Assembly: GCA_001790855.1 (NCBI GenBank)
Contig: MGDH01000009.1
Span: 51,805 to 115,804 of the forward strand
Reading direction: 5' to 3'
DNA: 64,000 bases
Origin: Candidatus Schekmanbacteria bacterium RIFCSPLOWO2_02_FULL_38_14
GTDB lineage: Bacteria; Schekmanbacteria; GWA2-38-11
In this document: one piece after another, positions 1-9,477 of the stretch
Layout: every line of letters begins with the position of its first letter
How positions within the stretch are numbered: position 1 is the stretch's first letter
The notes under the pieces: model-generated
What the model was told of the DNA's origin: nothing
Database searches by the model: none
Seen by the model: only the letters and a program-made list of their open reading frames with translations
Position numbers and translations under genes: made by a program

Positions 1-215
1 AAAATCTTTCTGAATCTTTTTTACTGCTTCTGCATTTGAAGAGGCAGAGCAAGGCTCTGCAGCTACATAAAGTAGATTCTTCCTGTGATGGCTTTATTAT
101 CTTCGTATCAGGATAGGTTTTTTGTCAAACAAATATTTGAGAAACAATGCTAAACAGTATATTTTGAGAAAAAAAGAAAATTAAAACATGAGTTGTGACA
201 CAGTAGGTGATAATT
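1..215. other. window edge, no intact gene
   Basis: No intact gene is visible. A perfect 7-bp inverted repeat with a 3-nt loop lies at 44-60 (GCAGAGC / GCTCTGC), but no T-run follows it on either side, so I do not call a terminator. On the minus strand one frame across roughly 105-1 reads like protein (LYVAAEPCSASSNAEAVKK), yet it has an in-frame stop just upstream and no start codon. It may be the decayed or continuing part of a gene lying to the left. Confidence 0.3.
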
Positions 216-3122
216 CTACCCCATCATCTCAAGGGCGCTGATTGGAATCCGCTCAACAGCGCTTACCTTATAGAATTTTCCACGCCCTATCCATGAAATC
301 TTCTTTGCAAATGTTATTCCCTGCTGGTCTCCTCCGGTTATGAGCAGGACAGAAATCCTGATGTCCCTGCGGGCAACCTTTTCCGCCTCAGAGATTGAAA
401 ACCTGAACGCCATCTCTTCCTTCATTGACATCCTTGCCTTTGATGAATCAGCCATATCCCTTGAAAGGGCGTTCGGCTGTCCGTCAGTAATGAGAATGAT
501 ATGCTTCTGTTCAGGTCCCTTTTCAGCCATAAGAAGTTTTTTTGCGCACTCTATCCCCTTCCCGATATTTGTGTACTGGTCAGCCCTCAAAGTAACGACT
601 GAATCCATAATTTCCTCTATTCCCCTGCCAAGGGGCGAGACCACTTCCGCTTCGTTGCTGAATGCAACAACACCTACCCTGTATTCCTTTTCAACTGCTG
701 CCCTTGAAAGCGCGGCAACTGCTATCTTTGCAAAGCGGAGTTTTGAAAACTGCCTCATAGAAGCGCTTACATCAAGGCACAGCGCAATATCCTGACGCTG
801 GGTCGGTCTCTTTTCAAATGCCCTGAGTTGTCTCCTTGTGACTTCCTCAAGCGGCTTTTTCTCTTTAACAATTTCTTTCAGTGTATGGATTATAGAAATA
901 TCCTGAAATCTGTCCCCTGCCCTGTACTTTCTTATATCAACAATATTGCTTGAAAATCTGTCCTTCTTAAAAGCATCCCTGATAAGGCTGCTGGCATCTT
1001 TGCTTGAAATCAGCTCATCAAGAAGCCATGTCAGGGCTTTGCCTGTCAGGGAATAGCTTAATTTCCCGTCGTCGCGCACTTTCAGAAGCCCTTTCTTTTG
1101 AAGATTATAAACCATTACATGGAGCTTTGCATAATCGAGCTTCTCTGAATCAATTTTTAACCCGCGGTTTTCGCTTATTGCATAGTGAACATAGGCATCT
1201 TCAAGAGAGCATTCATCGTTTTTATATTTGTGCTGTATATCCATAAACTCTGCCACAAGCTCTGATATTTTCTTCCTTGGCAATTCAGTCTTTTCGCCCT
1301 CTTCAAGCGCCGCAGGAAGGTTTTCAATATCACTCATCTCTTTTCTGAATTCCTCTTCGCTTATCTCACCTTTATTGAAGCGCTCCTCAGCTTCATCGCT
1401 CAGCTCCTTTATGCCCTTTTTTGTAAATCTCATCTCTTTTGGAATTGCATTGCTCAGATGCCCCTTCTTTGCAAGCTCATTACAAAGGTTTTTCAGCGCT
1501 TCAGCAACATCCTCCTTTTCTGTCCTCAAATTATTCATAATATCCTTGAGTGCCTTGTCCTTGTAAGCCTCAAGAGCAAAGGAGTGGTCCATTTTAACTA
1601 CTCCCTTCTCCCCGTCCTTCTGCTCAAGGGATTTATCTTTCAGTTTTTTAAGAGCAGTTCTTGAATCATCCTTGGAAAGGCTGAAGGTTTTCCCGCAAAG
1701 CAGCTCAGCATCTTCACGCTTCAGCCCAATCCCGTAAACTACCTCCTTTACAATTTCTCTTATTAAGTCCACAGCCTTTAGCGGAGCCCCCGGTTTGAGG
1801 TTTAATCTGTGGGGCAGTGATGCCATTGCTCCTTTTTCTATTATCTCCTTTGTCCACGCCCCTTTTATCTCAACAAGAGCTCTTGATATCTCCTTAAAGG
1901 CAATGCCTCCCCTGACACTCACCCCTCTTGATACATTTTTATCATCCCTTGTCCTTTGTACAATCTCATAAATAGTTCTGTCTATCTCCTCTTCCTTTAA
2001 AATTTCCTTTGATGTTTTTTCAGACCATTTTTCAAGTTCTCTTGAGAAAAGCCTCTGTGCAGCTGTCATTGATGGTCCTTTTTTCTGCGCATGTTCAAAA
2101 GAAAAAAGCAGTGGCTCGCGCAATACCCTGAACCCGTATATATCAGATTCTCTCTTGGGAGGAGTATATATCTCCTGCCTCATCTCATCCTTTTTGATAA
2201 GGAGTTCTGTCATCTCTTTAAAATCAGAATAAAACCTTAAATCCGAAACAACCAGAATCCTCTCTTTTTTTGCCAGGCAGAGCAGGTCAAAAAGCCTGCT
2301 TGCGCAATAACAGGCTTCATCAATATTCTCCTGCTTTTTTTCTCCAAACAGATATAATCCCTCTTCAAGCCTTACAGATAGTCTTTCAGAAATTTTCCTT
2401 GCCTCTTCATAATCACATATATCCTTTATCTCTTCATCAAATGTCTCAAATATGCTGTCTGAAAATTCCTTCCACTCCTTTCCCTTAAAAACCCCTGACA
2501 CAGGGTATCTTTCTCCTATTTCAGGCCTTCTTCTTGGAATCCCTATTGGAATTACAGGAATCCTCTCTTTCCAGGCAAAAAAGCCTATGGTTTCTCCGGC
2601 GCCCCCGGAATAAAGCGCATCATAGATACCTGACTCATTCCCGTCCTTGTAAATGGTATTGAAGTTCATAGGAAGCCCGACAAGATTGTTCAGGCTGAAG
2701 GTATGAAGAAGAGATGCGCCAAATCCCTGAAGAGGAGACAGGGTTATTGCAATAATATCAGGGTTTAAAAATTTTAAAATTTTTTCTAAAAATGAATGGA
2801 TATTCCTGCCAAAAAAAGGAAGTCCGAGAAAGAAAATCTCAATCCCGCTCTCCTTACTCCTCTCCCCTTTGCGGAGAGGAAGGAGTGAGGGAAAATTTGC
2901 AGGAGATATCCCTTTTACAAATCCTTCAACAAGCCTCTTAAGCCTTGCATCGAGGTTTAAGCTCAGCTCCTCAACAGAGGCTAAGAGAATTTTTTCTTTT
3001 GTTTTCTTTGAAAGGTTTGATGAGAAGGGGTCATTATAAACCTTTGGGATAAGGCTTTCTGCTGATGAAGGGTATTCTCCTCCTATTATTACCTTTCTTA
3101 TATCGTTTAAACCTATTTTCAT
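216..3122 (-). CDS. VWA-domain protein, partner of MoxR/ChlI-like ATPase
   Basis: Large (968 aa) cytoplasmic protein whose C-terminal ~190 residues form a von Willebrand factor A domain. The MIDAS metal site is complete: D784-x-S786-x-S788, T851 in the loop YTNIGKG, and D880 in ITDGQPN. No signal peptide or membrane segment is evident. The N-terminal ~750 residues are charged, largely helical-looking and not recognised as a named domain. The start overlaps the stop of the upstream ATPase by 4 bp (ATGA), so the two are translationally coupled. MoxR/VWA pairs generally act as ATP-driven chaperones that insert metals or remodel target proteins; ChlI/ChlD of magnesium chelatase is the best-known example. 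The target here is unknown: no chelatase H subunit, dehydrogenase or gas-vesicle gene is adjacent. Confidence 0.85.
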   Translation of the reverse strand: MKIGLNDIRKVIIGGEYPSSAESLIPKVYNDPFSSNLSKKTKEKILLASVEELSLNLDARLKRLVEGFVKGISPANFPSLLPLRKGERSKESGIEIFFLGLPFFGRNIHSFLEKILKFLNPDIIAITLSPLQGFGASLLHTFSLNNLVGLPMNFNTIYKDGNESGIYDALYSGGAGETIGFFAWKERIPVIPIGIPRRRPEIGERYPVSGVFKGKEWKEFSDSIFETFDEEIKDICDYEEARKISERLSVRLEEGLYLFGEKKQENIDEACYCASRLFDLLCLAKKERILVVSDLRFYSDFKEMTELLIKKDEMRQEIYTPPKRESDIYGFRVLREPLLFSFEHAQKKGPSMTAAQRLFSRELEKWSEKTSKEILKEEEIDRTIYEIVQRTRDDKNVSRGVSVRGGIAFKEISRALVEIKGAWTKEIIEKGAMASLPHRLNLKPGAPLKAVDLIREIVKEVVYGIGLKREDAELLCGKTFSLSKDDSRTALKKLKDKSLEQKDGEKGVVKMDHSFALEAYKDKALKDIMNNLRTEKEDVAEALKNLCNELAKKGHLSNAIPKEMRFTKKGIKELSDEAEERFNKGEISEEEFRKEMSDIENLPAALEEGEKTELPRKKISELVAEFMDIQHKYKNDECSLEDAYVHYAISENRGLKIDSEKLDYAKLHVMVYNLQKKGLLKVRDDGKLSYSLTGKALTWLLDELISSKDASSLIRDAFKKDRFSSNIVDIRKYRAGDRFQDISIIHTLKEIVKEKKPLEEVTRRQLRAFEKRPTQRQDIALCLDVSASMRQFSKLRFAKIAVAALSRAAVEKEYRVGVVAFSNEAEVVSPLGRGIEEIMDSVVTLRADQYTNIGKGIECAKKLLMAEKGPEQKHIILITDGQPNALSRDMADSSKARMSMKEEMAFRFSISEAEKVARRDIRISVLLITGGDQQGITFAKKISWIGRGKFYKVSAVERIPISALEMMG

Positions 3123-4144
3123 TCTTCATTAGATGAGGAGGTAATTATTTTTGCTATGAAAGATTCAGGTTCATCATAGTAACTGCTTTCACCTGAAAGA
3201 TTTATCCTCCCGAGTAAAACTCTTTTTGCAGCGACCTCAACATCTTCACCCATCACTTCCTTGCGTCCCTTAAGCATGGCATTTGCCTGAGACTGTTCAT
3301 AAATTGAAAGCGTTGTCCTTACGCTTGGCAGGCGGTCCAAATCCTCCTCCATTCTTGATTTGCGGGAGATATTGGCAATCCTGAATATCATCCTGTCAGG
3401 AACCTTTACTTCATCAATCTGCGACCCGTATTTTTTTATAATCTCTATTTCCTGTTCCATTGTAGGATAATCCACCCTGACCCGTTCAAACCTGTCAGTC
3501 AGGGTCTCTGAGATTCTCTCCACTCCTGCGTATTCCTCCGGGTTTTCTGTAGCAATCACGAGCGTATCAACATTTACCTCAATATCAAATCCCCCTATTG
3601 TGGTTACTCCCTCCTCAAGAACCTGAAGCAGCGTATTCTGCGTCCTCTGCGGAACCCGGTTTAACTCATCAACAAACAATATTTTTCTGTTGGCTTTTTG
3701 AATCTTGCCCGGAGTAAACGACCTTGAATCATGAATCCCGTATTTCAATGCATTTACCGGGTCAATATCTCCTATAAGGTCTTCAGGCATCAGCTCAGAA
3801 GACCCCTGAACACGGACAAACCTCTCCCTTCCCTGAACAGTGATTCCCTTTATCTGTTTCTCTTTTTTTTTCTTCTCGCAATCAGGACAGTCCGGAAAAG
3901 AAGGGTCACATACAAAGCGGCAACCCTCCACAACCTTCATTGGGGGAAGAAGCCTGGCAATTATTTTTGCTGCTGTTGTCTTGCCAATGCCGGGAGGACC
4001 TTCAAGAAGAAGATGCCGTCCTGCAACAAGAACAGCAAGGACTGACTCCCTGACTTCATGGGAACAGAAGAATTCGTCAAGAGGGTCTTTCTCGCTTCTT
4101 ATCTTTTCAAGGATTGAATCCTTTAATTCCTGCCTTACACTCAT
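3119..4144 (-). CDS. MoxR/ChlI-like AAA+ ATPase with Cys cluster
   Basis: AAA+ ATPase of 341 aa. Walker A is GPPGIGKT at residues 49-56 and Walker B is ILFVDELNR at 155-163; the later NPEE and RVR sequences fit the sensor regions of the MoxR/magnesium-chelatase clade. Between Walker A and Walker B there is an insert with four cysteines (C75, C79, C86, C89), which looks like a zinc knuckle; a comparable Cys-bearing insert occurs in ChlI-like proteins of the COG1239 type. It lies 29 bp downstream of a small gene and overlaps the VWA gene by 4 bp, giving a three-gene operon. By family knowledge it should form hexameric rings that work on a VWA co-chaperone. The substrate cannot be read from the context. 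Confidence 0.88.
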   Translation of the reverse strand: MSVRQELKDSILEKIRSEKDPLDEFFCSHEVRESVLAVLVAGRHLLLEGPPGIGKTTAAKIIARLLPPMKVVEGCRFVCDPSFPDCPDCEKKKKEKQIKGITVQGRERFVRVQGSSELMPEDLIGDIDPVNALKYGIHDSRSFTPGKIQKANRKILFVDELNRVPQRTQNTLLQVLEEGVTTIGGFDIEVNVDTLVIATENPEEYAGVERISETLTDRFERVRVDYPTMEQEIEIIKKYGSQIDEVKVPDRMIFRIANISRKSRMEEDLDRLPSVRTTLSIYEQSQANAMLKGRKEVMGEDVEVAAKRVLLGRINLSGESSYYDEPESFIAKIITSSSNEE

Positions 4145-4172
4145 CTTGTTCTTTAAACCCTTCTATCATTTA

Positions 4173-4394
4173 TTATTCAAAGCAACCAAGCTGGCAGCTG
4201 CCTATTTTTATATTTATTATATTTAAAATATATCCAACCTTCTTAATAGATAACCCCTCTTCCTGAGCTATCTTAAAAGCTTGGGCACAACCAATCTTTC
4301 CGTTTACGGATAACTTCGTTATCTTGTCCCTTAATTTTTCTGCCTTTGCAATTAATTCAGGTTCATCTGACATTTTCCATTGAGCCCTGGACAT
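4173..4394 (-). CDS. small conserved-looking protein ending CQLGCFE
   Basis: 73-residue protein, first gene of the operon with the ATPase and VWA protein. The ATG at 4394 is chosen because GGAGGA lies 6 nt upstream; a longer reading from TTG at 4409 would put that Shine-Dalgarno inside the gene. The N-terminal half is charged and helical (AEKLRDKITKLSVNGKIGCAQAF), followed by a helix-turn-helix-like stretch (AQEEGLSIKKVGYILNIINIKI) and the tail GSCQLGCFE with two cysteines. The shape suggests a small DNA- or metal-binding regulator. I do not recognise a named family and give no function. Confidence 0.65.
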   Translation of the reverse strand: MSRAQWKMSDEPELIAKAEKLRDKITKLSVNGKIGCAQAFKIAQEEGLSIKKVGYILNIINIKIGSCQLGCFE

Positions 4395-4546
4395 AAATTC
4401 ATCCTCCAAAAGAATTAAATTCTAAATCCTAAATCCTAAACAATATATTTTAGCTTTAAGTTGTAAGCTTTTTAAAATTTTCAATTCTAATTTTATGCTT
4501 CGATATTCTTTTGCTTTATAGCTTAGAGCTTATGGCTTATAGCTGT

Positions 4547-5611
4547 TTACACCTTTACATCAATCTTTGCTTTTCCCTTCAGCTCATTTATCAGTTTTCC
4601 CAGCAAGCTGTTCTGTTTCCCTATTGTCATTTCTTTCTTGATAATCTCTTTCACCTGCTCAAATTTAACATCCTGCGCAGCCCGTTTATCAGTAACCTTG
4701 ATAATGTGATAGCCAAACTGTGTTTTCACAATATTGCTTGTTTTGCCAACAGGGGTTGAAAAGGCAGCCTTTTCAAATTCCGGAACCATTGATCCTTTTG
4801 GGAAAAAATTGAGGTCTCCTTTGTTAAGCTTTGCTGATGGGTCAATTGAGCGCTCAGCAGCCAGCTTTCCAAAATCTGCGCCGCTCTTTAATCCCTTTAA
4901 AATTTTCATTGCCTCATCCTCTGTTTTCACGAGTATGTGGCTTGCCCTTACCATTTCAGGACGCTGGAATTTCCCGCTGTTTTTGTTAAAATAGTCCTCT
5001 ATTTCCTTGTCAGTTATTTTTATCCCGCTCGTTATGCTGCCAAGATATTTTTGGACTATCATCCGCTTTCTGATATCATCCTTTATATAATCAATACTGA
5101 TTTTCTCTTTTTTTAAAATCTCGTCAAATTTCTCACTGCCAATCTTTGCCTTGATGCTGCTTAACTCTGCATCAACCTCCTTTTCATCTGCAACATATCC
5201 CTTCCTGATTGCCTCATCCAGAAGCAAAAGGCGGACAGAAAGCTCCTCTATTATTTTATTCTTGACTTTACTCTCAACTTTTTTAATTTCAGCCTCATCT
5301 GAAGCAACGCCTCCGTTTTGTTTTTTAAGAAATTCCCTTGCCCTCTCCATCTCCCTGCTATAAATTTTGCTGAACTCGCCTTTATCTATGATTTGGGAAT
5401 TAACCTTTATTGCATAATCTCTGAACAACTTGTCTTTTGTCATTATATAGAAAAATGCTCCTCCGGCTGCCAATACCAGCAAAATCAAGACTAGCGGCAA
5501 AAATCCTTTTTTGCTTTTTTGTCGTGGCGGGGTTATTGAATCTTCTGATGCAGAAGATTCTTCGCTGCGCATCCCGTCATTTTCATCTTTCAAGTTATCA
5601 TGGTCTTCCAT
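4547..5611 (-). CDS. membrane-anchored parvulin-type peptidyl-prolyl isomerase
   Basis: 354 aa. A charged N-terminus is followed by one transmembrane helix (about residues 36-57, GFLPLVLILLVLAAGGAFF), so the rest faces the periplasm. Residues ~70-210 resemble the SurA/PrsA N-terminal chaperone domain, and ~220-310 form a PpiC/parvulin domain with RASHILVKTEDEA, the GADFGKLAAERSID region, GDLNFFPKGSMVPEFEKAAF and FGYHIIKV. Expected role: folding assistance for exported proteins. ATG is supported by AGGAGT 6 nt upstream, and a sigma-70-like promoter lies ~100 bp ahead. The closing helix ends in a basic GKAKIDVKV tail. It is transcribed alone, divergently from the following plus-strand genes. 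PrsA, SurA and PpiD are related; the single N-terminal anchor is closest to PpiD/PrsA-like forms. Confidence 0.88.
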   Translation of the reverse strand: MEDHDNLKDENDGMRSEESSASEDSITPPRQKSKKGFLPLVLILLVLAAGGAFFYIMTKDKLFRDYAIKVNSQIIDKGEFSKIYSREMERAREFLKKQNGGVASDEAEIKKVESKVKNKIIEELSVRLLLLDEAIRKGYVADEKEVDAELSSIKAKIGSEKFDEILKKEKISIDYIKDDIRKRMIVQKYLGSITSGIKITDKEIEDYFNKNSGKFQRPEMVRASHILVKTEDEAMKILKGLKSGADFGKLAAERSIDPSAKLNKGDLNFFPKGSMVPEFEKAAFSTPVGKTSNIVKTQFGYHIIKVTDKRAAQDVKFEQVKEIIKKEMTIGKQNSLLGKLINELKGKAKIDVKV

Positions 5612-5717
5612 CTTTTACTCCTAAAGGTTTTTTGTTCTCTACTTTCTCTCATTTTTTTGAATGGAAAAAGTGAAAGGATTGATTTAATAAACTAATACAT
5701 TCAGTACATTTAAAATC

Positions 5718-5745
5718 TTTATACAAAGTAATTTAAAATTGTCAA
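5718..5745 (-). promoter_or_regulatory. sigma-70-type promoter for the parvulin gene
   Basis: Read on the minus strand: TTGACA (5745-5740), 16-bp spacer, TATAAA (5723-5718). It lies about 105 bp before the ATG at 5611. Confidence 0.6.
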
Positions 5746-5777
5746 ACAAATAAATTATGAATAAATTATGAATATAC

Positions 5778-5805
5778 TTGATAAAATAACAGGTTAGGAT
5801 ATATA
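5778..5805 (+). promoter_or_regulatory. sigma-70-type promoter for the 5846 gene
   Basis: TTGATA (5778-5783), 16-bp spacer, TATATA (5800-5805), about 40 bp ahead of the ATG at 5846. It lies back to back with the minus-strand promoter at 5718-5745; an 11-bp tandem duplication (ATAAATTATGA) sits between them. Confidence 0.5.
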
Positions 5806-5845
5806 TAAAGTTTTTATTTGATTTGCTACGGGTTTAAAAATTAAT

Positions 5846-6646
5846 ATGAGAAAAATTGTTTTTCTAACCATACTTGTTTTCTTAAGTATCTTTTCATTCT
5901 CTCCTGCAAGGGGTGGTTATATAACCATAGAAACAAAAACCTCAACTACTATTGCTGGAAATACCATGAAAATATCAGTGGAAACAAAAAACAAAGGTAA
6001 TGAACCTGCCTATAATGTGGAAATTATTTCAAGCGTTCAGAGTGATACAAGGTCAAGCAAAATCAAGGAGATTCTTAATGTTGAAGAAACATATAAGTCT
6101 GAAATGGATTTCAATCTCAGATTAGATAACCCCGGAAGGTATGCCGCTGTAATTTATGTAAACTACACAGACGCAAACCAGTATCCGTTCTCAGCAATTT
6201 CCTGCCTGCAGTTCAGTTTTGGAGAAAATGTATCTTCGCAGGTTTTTGCAAAATCTGCTGATGTGGAAATGAATAATAAAGGAAAGTTCCTGCTTAACAT
6301 AAAAAACCTCAGTGAAAAGGACAAAGAGGTTCAGATAAGGCTGATTGTTCCAAAAGAACTCTCTCCAGATAATTCTTTGAAAAAGGTCTCGCTTAAAGCA
6401 AGGTCTGGAGAGGAAATAAGGTTTACTATAAATAATTTTTCAGCTCTTCCGGGAAGTAATTATCAGGTTTATTCAATAATGGAATACATTGAATCAGGAA
6501 AACACTATACATCAATAGTCCCCGGAACCATTAAGATTGAAAAAGATGAGCCCTTTTATCTAAAATATAAAATTGTTTTAATAATAATCTCTGCAATTCT
6601 TGTAATACTGTTTTTGATTTTCCAATTCAAGCCTAAGTCAAAATGA
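5846..6646 (+). CDS. secreted, membrane-anchored CARDB/NEW3-like protein
   Basis: 266 aa. A signal peptide (MRKIVFLTILVFLSIFSFSPARGG) leads into two beta-sandwich-like repeats. The first (about 35-125) has the CARDB-type pattern AGNTMKISVETKNKGNEPAYNVEI; the second (about 140-230) carries the NEW3/COG1470-type pattern of a non-covalent interaction domain. A C-terminal transmembrane helix (about 242-261) ends in FKPKSK, so the protein should be anchored by both topology signals with its bulk in the periplasm or outside. It heads the plus-strand block with the PTPS-related protein and glycosyltransferase, and its stop overlaps the next small ORF by 4 bp. Function is unknown; a structural or carbohydrate-contact role is an inference from the domain type. 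Confidence 0.75.
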   Translation: MRKIVFLTILVFLSIFSFSPARGGYITIETKTSTTIAGNTMKISVETKNKGNEPAYNVEIISSVQSDTRSSKIKEILNVEETYKSEMDFNLRLDNPGRYAAVIYVNYTDANQYPFSAISCLQFSFGENVSSQVFAKSADVEMNNKGKFLLNIKNLSEKDKEVQIRLIVPKELSPDNSLKKVSLKARSGEEIRFTINNFSALPGSNYQVYSIMEYIESGKHYTSIVPGTIKIEKDEPFYLKYKIVLIIISAILVILFLIFQFKPKSK

Positions 6647-6828
6647 TGGCTAACACGCCTACCCTCTTAGATTCAACAGAGAAAAACAACTTTTTTAAAA
6701 AGTTATTTTTTGGAAAAGAGACAATATCTGATATTGTTGTTTTATCTATGGTAGAAATATACATTCTGTCATTTTTTGATAAATTAAATTTATATAACTA
6801 TTTTTTAAAAACTAATATTAATATATAA
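6643..6828 (+). CDS. small hypothetical ORF bridging two genes
   Basis: 61 codons. It starts ATGATG, overlapping the TGA of the preceding gene by 4 bp, and its TAA is immediately followed by the ATG of the next gene. This exact fit suggests translational coupling, and no stop-free alternative explains the 180-bp stretch. The product is amphipathic with one possible helix (ISDIVVLSMVEIYILSFF). Very AT-rich and without recognisable homology, so it may also be an ORF by chance. Confidence 0.4.
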   Translation: MMANTPTLLDSTEKNNFFKKLFFGKETISDIVVLSMVEIYILSFFDKLNLYNYFLKTNINI

Positions 6829-9477
6829 ATGTATATGCATATTCTTACTTTTATTTCTAAAAACGGAAAAAGGATATTTTCTGCTTTTGTGCTGATAATT
6901 ATTTTCCTTTTTCTATTAAGCTATTTTGATCTGCACTATATTCTTTCAAATACCACTCCCACCGGTGGTGATACCCCTGCCCATAATTATCTTGCAAAGC
7001 ATTTAAAGGAAACCTTTTTCACCAGGGGAACAGTTATTAGCTGGGCAAAAGGATGGTGGTGCGGGTTCCCCATGTATCAGTATTACTTCTTCTTCCCTTA
7101 CCTTTTAATGTCAATACTAAGTTTCATTATACCAATGAATATTGCTTTTAAAATTGTTTCAATACTGGGAGTTGTTTTCTTACCTCTTGGAGTCTATTTC
7201 TCATTCAAATGGATGAATTTTGATAAAACGATTTCTCTCATCAGTTCAATTGCAATGATTCCTTTCCTTTTCGTGAATACCCATACCATGTGGGGAGTAA
7301 ATATTTACAGTACCCTTGCCGGAGAAATCTCAAATAGCGTTAGTTTTATATTTTTTGTTTTATTCCTTGGATCATTCTATAATGATATGGAAAGAATACG
7401 GTTCCGGCTTAGGACTGTAGCGCTATTCACCCTTCTTTTCTATAGCCACTTTTTTACTTCTGTAATCGCCGGATTGGCTTCATTCTTCCTTCTGTTTATT
7501 TTTGGCAAAAATAATTTTAAACAACGTTTTATAGTTTATATGAAACTCAATGTTTTGACTTTTTTATTGATAGCTTGGTGGTTTATCCCTATACTGGCAA
7601 AAAATTCTTATTCTTTGGAATATGGAGGGGATTGGGATGTAACGCTGTGGAAAACATTTCCTTCCTACACAATTGCCTTAATTCCTTTTGTTCTTTTTGC
7701 TGCAATATACGGAATTTTGAAAAAAAGGAAAAATCTTATCTTTACCTTCTTATTGCTTCCTTTATCCATTATCGCTTTTTATACAGGTGGAAAGATAAAC
7801 GCAAGTTTTCCAAACATTCGCTTCTGGCCCTTCATCTTTTATGCCTTAATGATTATGGCTTCAGTCGGTTTTGGGTATATGATAGAAAGACTCCGGGCAA
7901 AAGAAATCTTAGTAACAGCTTTATTTATATTAGTCATCATGCTCACTGCCAACTCCCCAAATGATGTCCGTGCCTGGGTAAAATGGAACAATGAAGGTCT
8001 TGAAAAAAAGTCTGATTACGCTACTTTCAGGGATTTAGTCCTTCCCCTTGACAATACTCCCGGTCGTTTAGCAAATGATCTTCATGGATATAATAACCAT
8101 TTTGGTTCAACAAGGGTTTTTGAGACAGTTCCCTATTTAATCAATAAAGATATTCTTGAAGGTGGAATAGTAAATTCAGCATCCGGGTCAATGTTTTCCT
8201 ACTATATCCAATGTGCAACCTCACAAAGTTGTGCCGGGTTTCCTACGGTAGTAAATCCTACTACCTTTAATATGGAAAAAGGAACCAAGTATCTCAAACT
8301 TGCCAATGTCAAACATTTTATTGCATACTGGGACAAAACCCGTAAAGCCCTCCTTAACAATCCCGAATGGAAACTGCTCAAAAGCGTAGGCCAATACCAG
8401 CTTTTTGAGTTGAAAAGCAACGATGGTAGTTACGTTTACATTCCTGAAAATAAACCGCTCACAGTAAGAACAAAACACTGGAAAGAAAGTAACATGGAGT
8501 GGATTTATACTATCAATGCCCTGGATACTCCATTCATTCTTCTTTATAATAGCCAAAAAGTTTCAACATCAGAATCTCCGGCAATATTTTCTGAAGATGA
8601 ATACCTCGGGTTTCTTTCTAATTTATCAAACGAAAATGATGAGATTCCTCTCTGGCTTACACTTGGTCCATTTTACTTTACATCAGGAATACCTGACGAA
8701 AAAGCAATAGAGATCGACCCTGTTGACATAAGTTCTCTGAACCCTGAGAGTGGACATGAACAATTTGGCAGGATATGGAAACCAATTCTGCGCTATGGTC
8801 CTATATTTCTTGACGGACTTTACAAGCCATCATTTAATTTTATCAATTACAACTGCACTACAATATATTCAGAAATAGAACAAAAAGCCCTGCTCCACTA
8901 CAGCAATGATGATCAGGCCCGTATTTACTTGAACGGAGAGTTAATCGTTGCAACACCTTTTACAGGTATTTATAATTATAAGACAAAAAAAATTCTTTTA
9001 AGAAAAGGAAACAATTCCCTGATCTATAAGGTTGAGCAAACCGGAGGTGGGGTATTTTTTCACACCAAGCTAACAGATCTTAACGGTAAACCTCTCAGCT
9101 CTGTAAGATACTCAATTGCTTCTACAATACCAAATGTAACAACAGAAAAAACCATATCTTTATCAGCAGCGATTAAAGAATTGGAGATTTCGGATCAACG
9201 CATAAGGTTCAGGACAAAGGCTTTGCATCAACCACATATTATTAAATTTTCTTATTTTCCAAACTGGAAAGTAAGAGGAGCAAAGCAAATATTTCATGTG
9301 ACACCAAATTTTATGCTGGTTTACCCTGAACAGGAAGAAGTTACATTATATTACGGTACCCTTTTTTCAGACATTGCAGGACAAACACTCACTTTTATTG
9401 GTGGAATTATCTTTGCAGGTGCAGTATTCTCTCAAATGATGAAAAGAAAAAAGCATTATGAAAATCAAAATACTTAA
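6829..9477 (+). CDS. polytopic membrane protein, PTPS-related family (GT-C-like)
   Basis: 882 aa. The N-terminal ~390 residues carry about 9-10 hydrophobic helices, the remaining ~450 residues are a soluble beta-rich domain, and one hydrophobic helix (about 850-870, LTFIGGIIFAGAVF) closes the protein. The first loop, TPTGGDTPAHNYLAKHL followed by WAKGWWCGFPMYQYYFFFPY, is typical of the '6-pyruvoyl-tetrahydropterin synthase related' membrane family (PF10131), whose fold resembles GT-C glycosyltransferases; the loop Asp (GGDTPAH) sits where GT-C enzymes keep a catalytic acid. By analogy it would transfer a lipid-linked sugar outside the inner membrane. It overlaps the following glycosyltransferase by 20 bp. 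The large C-terminal domain (PEWKLLKSVGQYQLFELK, HYSNDDQARIYLNGE) looks like a jelly-roll carbohydrate-binding module. Confidence 0.75.
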   Translation: MYMHILTFISKNGKRIFSAFVLIIIFLFLLSYFDLHYILSNTTPTGGDTPAHNYLAKHLKETFFTRGTVISWAKGWWCGFPMYQYYFFFPYLLMSILSFIIPMNIAFKIVSILGVVFLPLGVYFSFKWMNFDKTISLISSIAMIPFLFVNTHTMWGVNIYSTLAGEISNSVSFIFFVLFLGSFYNDMERIRFRLRTVALFTLLFYSHFFTSVIAGLASFFLLFIFGKNNFKQRFIVYMKLNVLTFLLIAWWFIPILAKNSYSLEYGGDWDVTLWKTFPSYTIALIPFVLFAAIYGILKKRKNLIFTFLLLPLSIIAFYTGGKINASFPNIRFWPFIFYALMIMASVGFGYMIERLRAKEILVTALFILVIMLTANSPNDVRAWVKWNNEGLEKKSDYATFRDLVLPLDNTPGRLANDLHGYNNHFGSTRVFETVPYLINKDILEGGIVNSASGSMFSYYIQCATSQSCAGFPTVVNPTTFNMEKGTKYLKLANVKHFIAYWDKTRKALLNNPEWKLLKSVGQYQLFELKSNDGSYVYIPENKPLTVRTKHWKESNMEWIYTINALDTPFILLYNSQKVSTSESPAIFSEDEYLGFLSNLSNENDEIPLWLTLGPFYFTSGIPDEKAIEIDPVDISSLNPESGHEQFGRIWKPILRYGPIFLDGLYKPSFNFINYNCTTIYSEIEQKALLHYSNDDQARIYLNGELIVATPFTGIYNYKTKKILLRKGNNSLIYKVEQTGGGVFFHTKLTDLNGKPLSSVRYSIASTIPNVTTEKTISLSAAIKELEISDQRIRFRTKALHQPHIIKFSYFPNWKVRGAKQIFHVTPNFMLVYPEQEEVTLYYGTLFSDIAGQTLTFIGGIIFAGAVFSQMMKRKKHYENQNT

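Noticed and set aside
1-105. Start of another minus-strand gene at the left edge
   Set aside because: A protein-like frame exists, but it is closed by an upstream stop and lacks a start codon, so no CDS is claimed.
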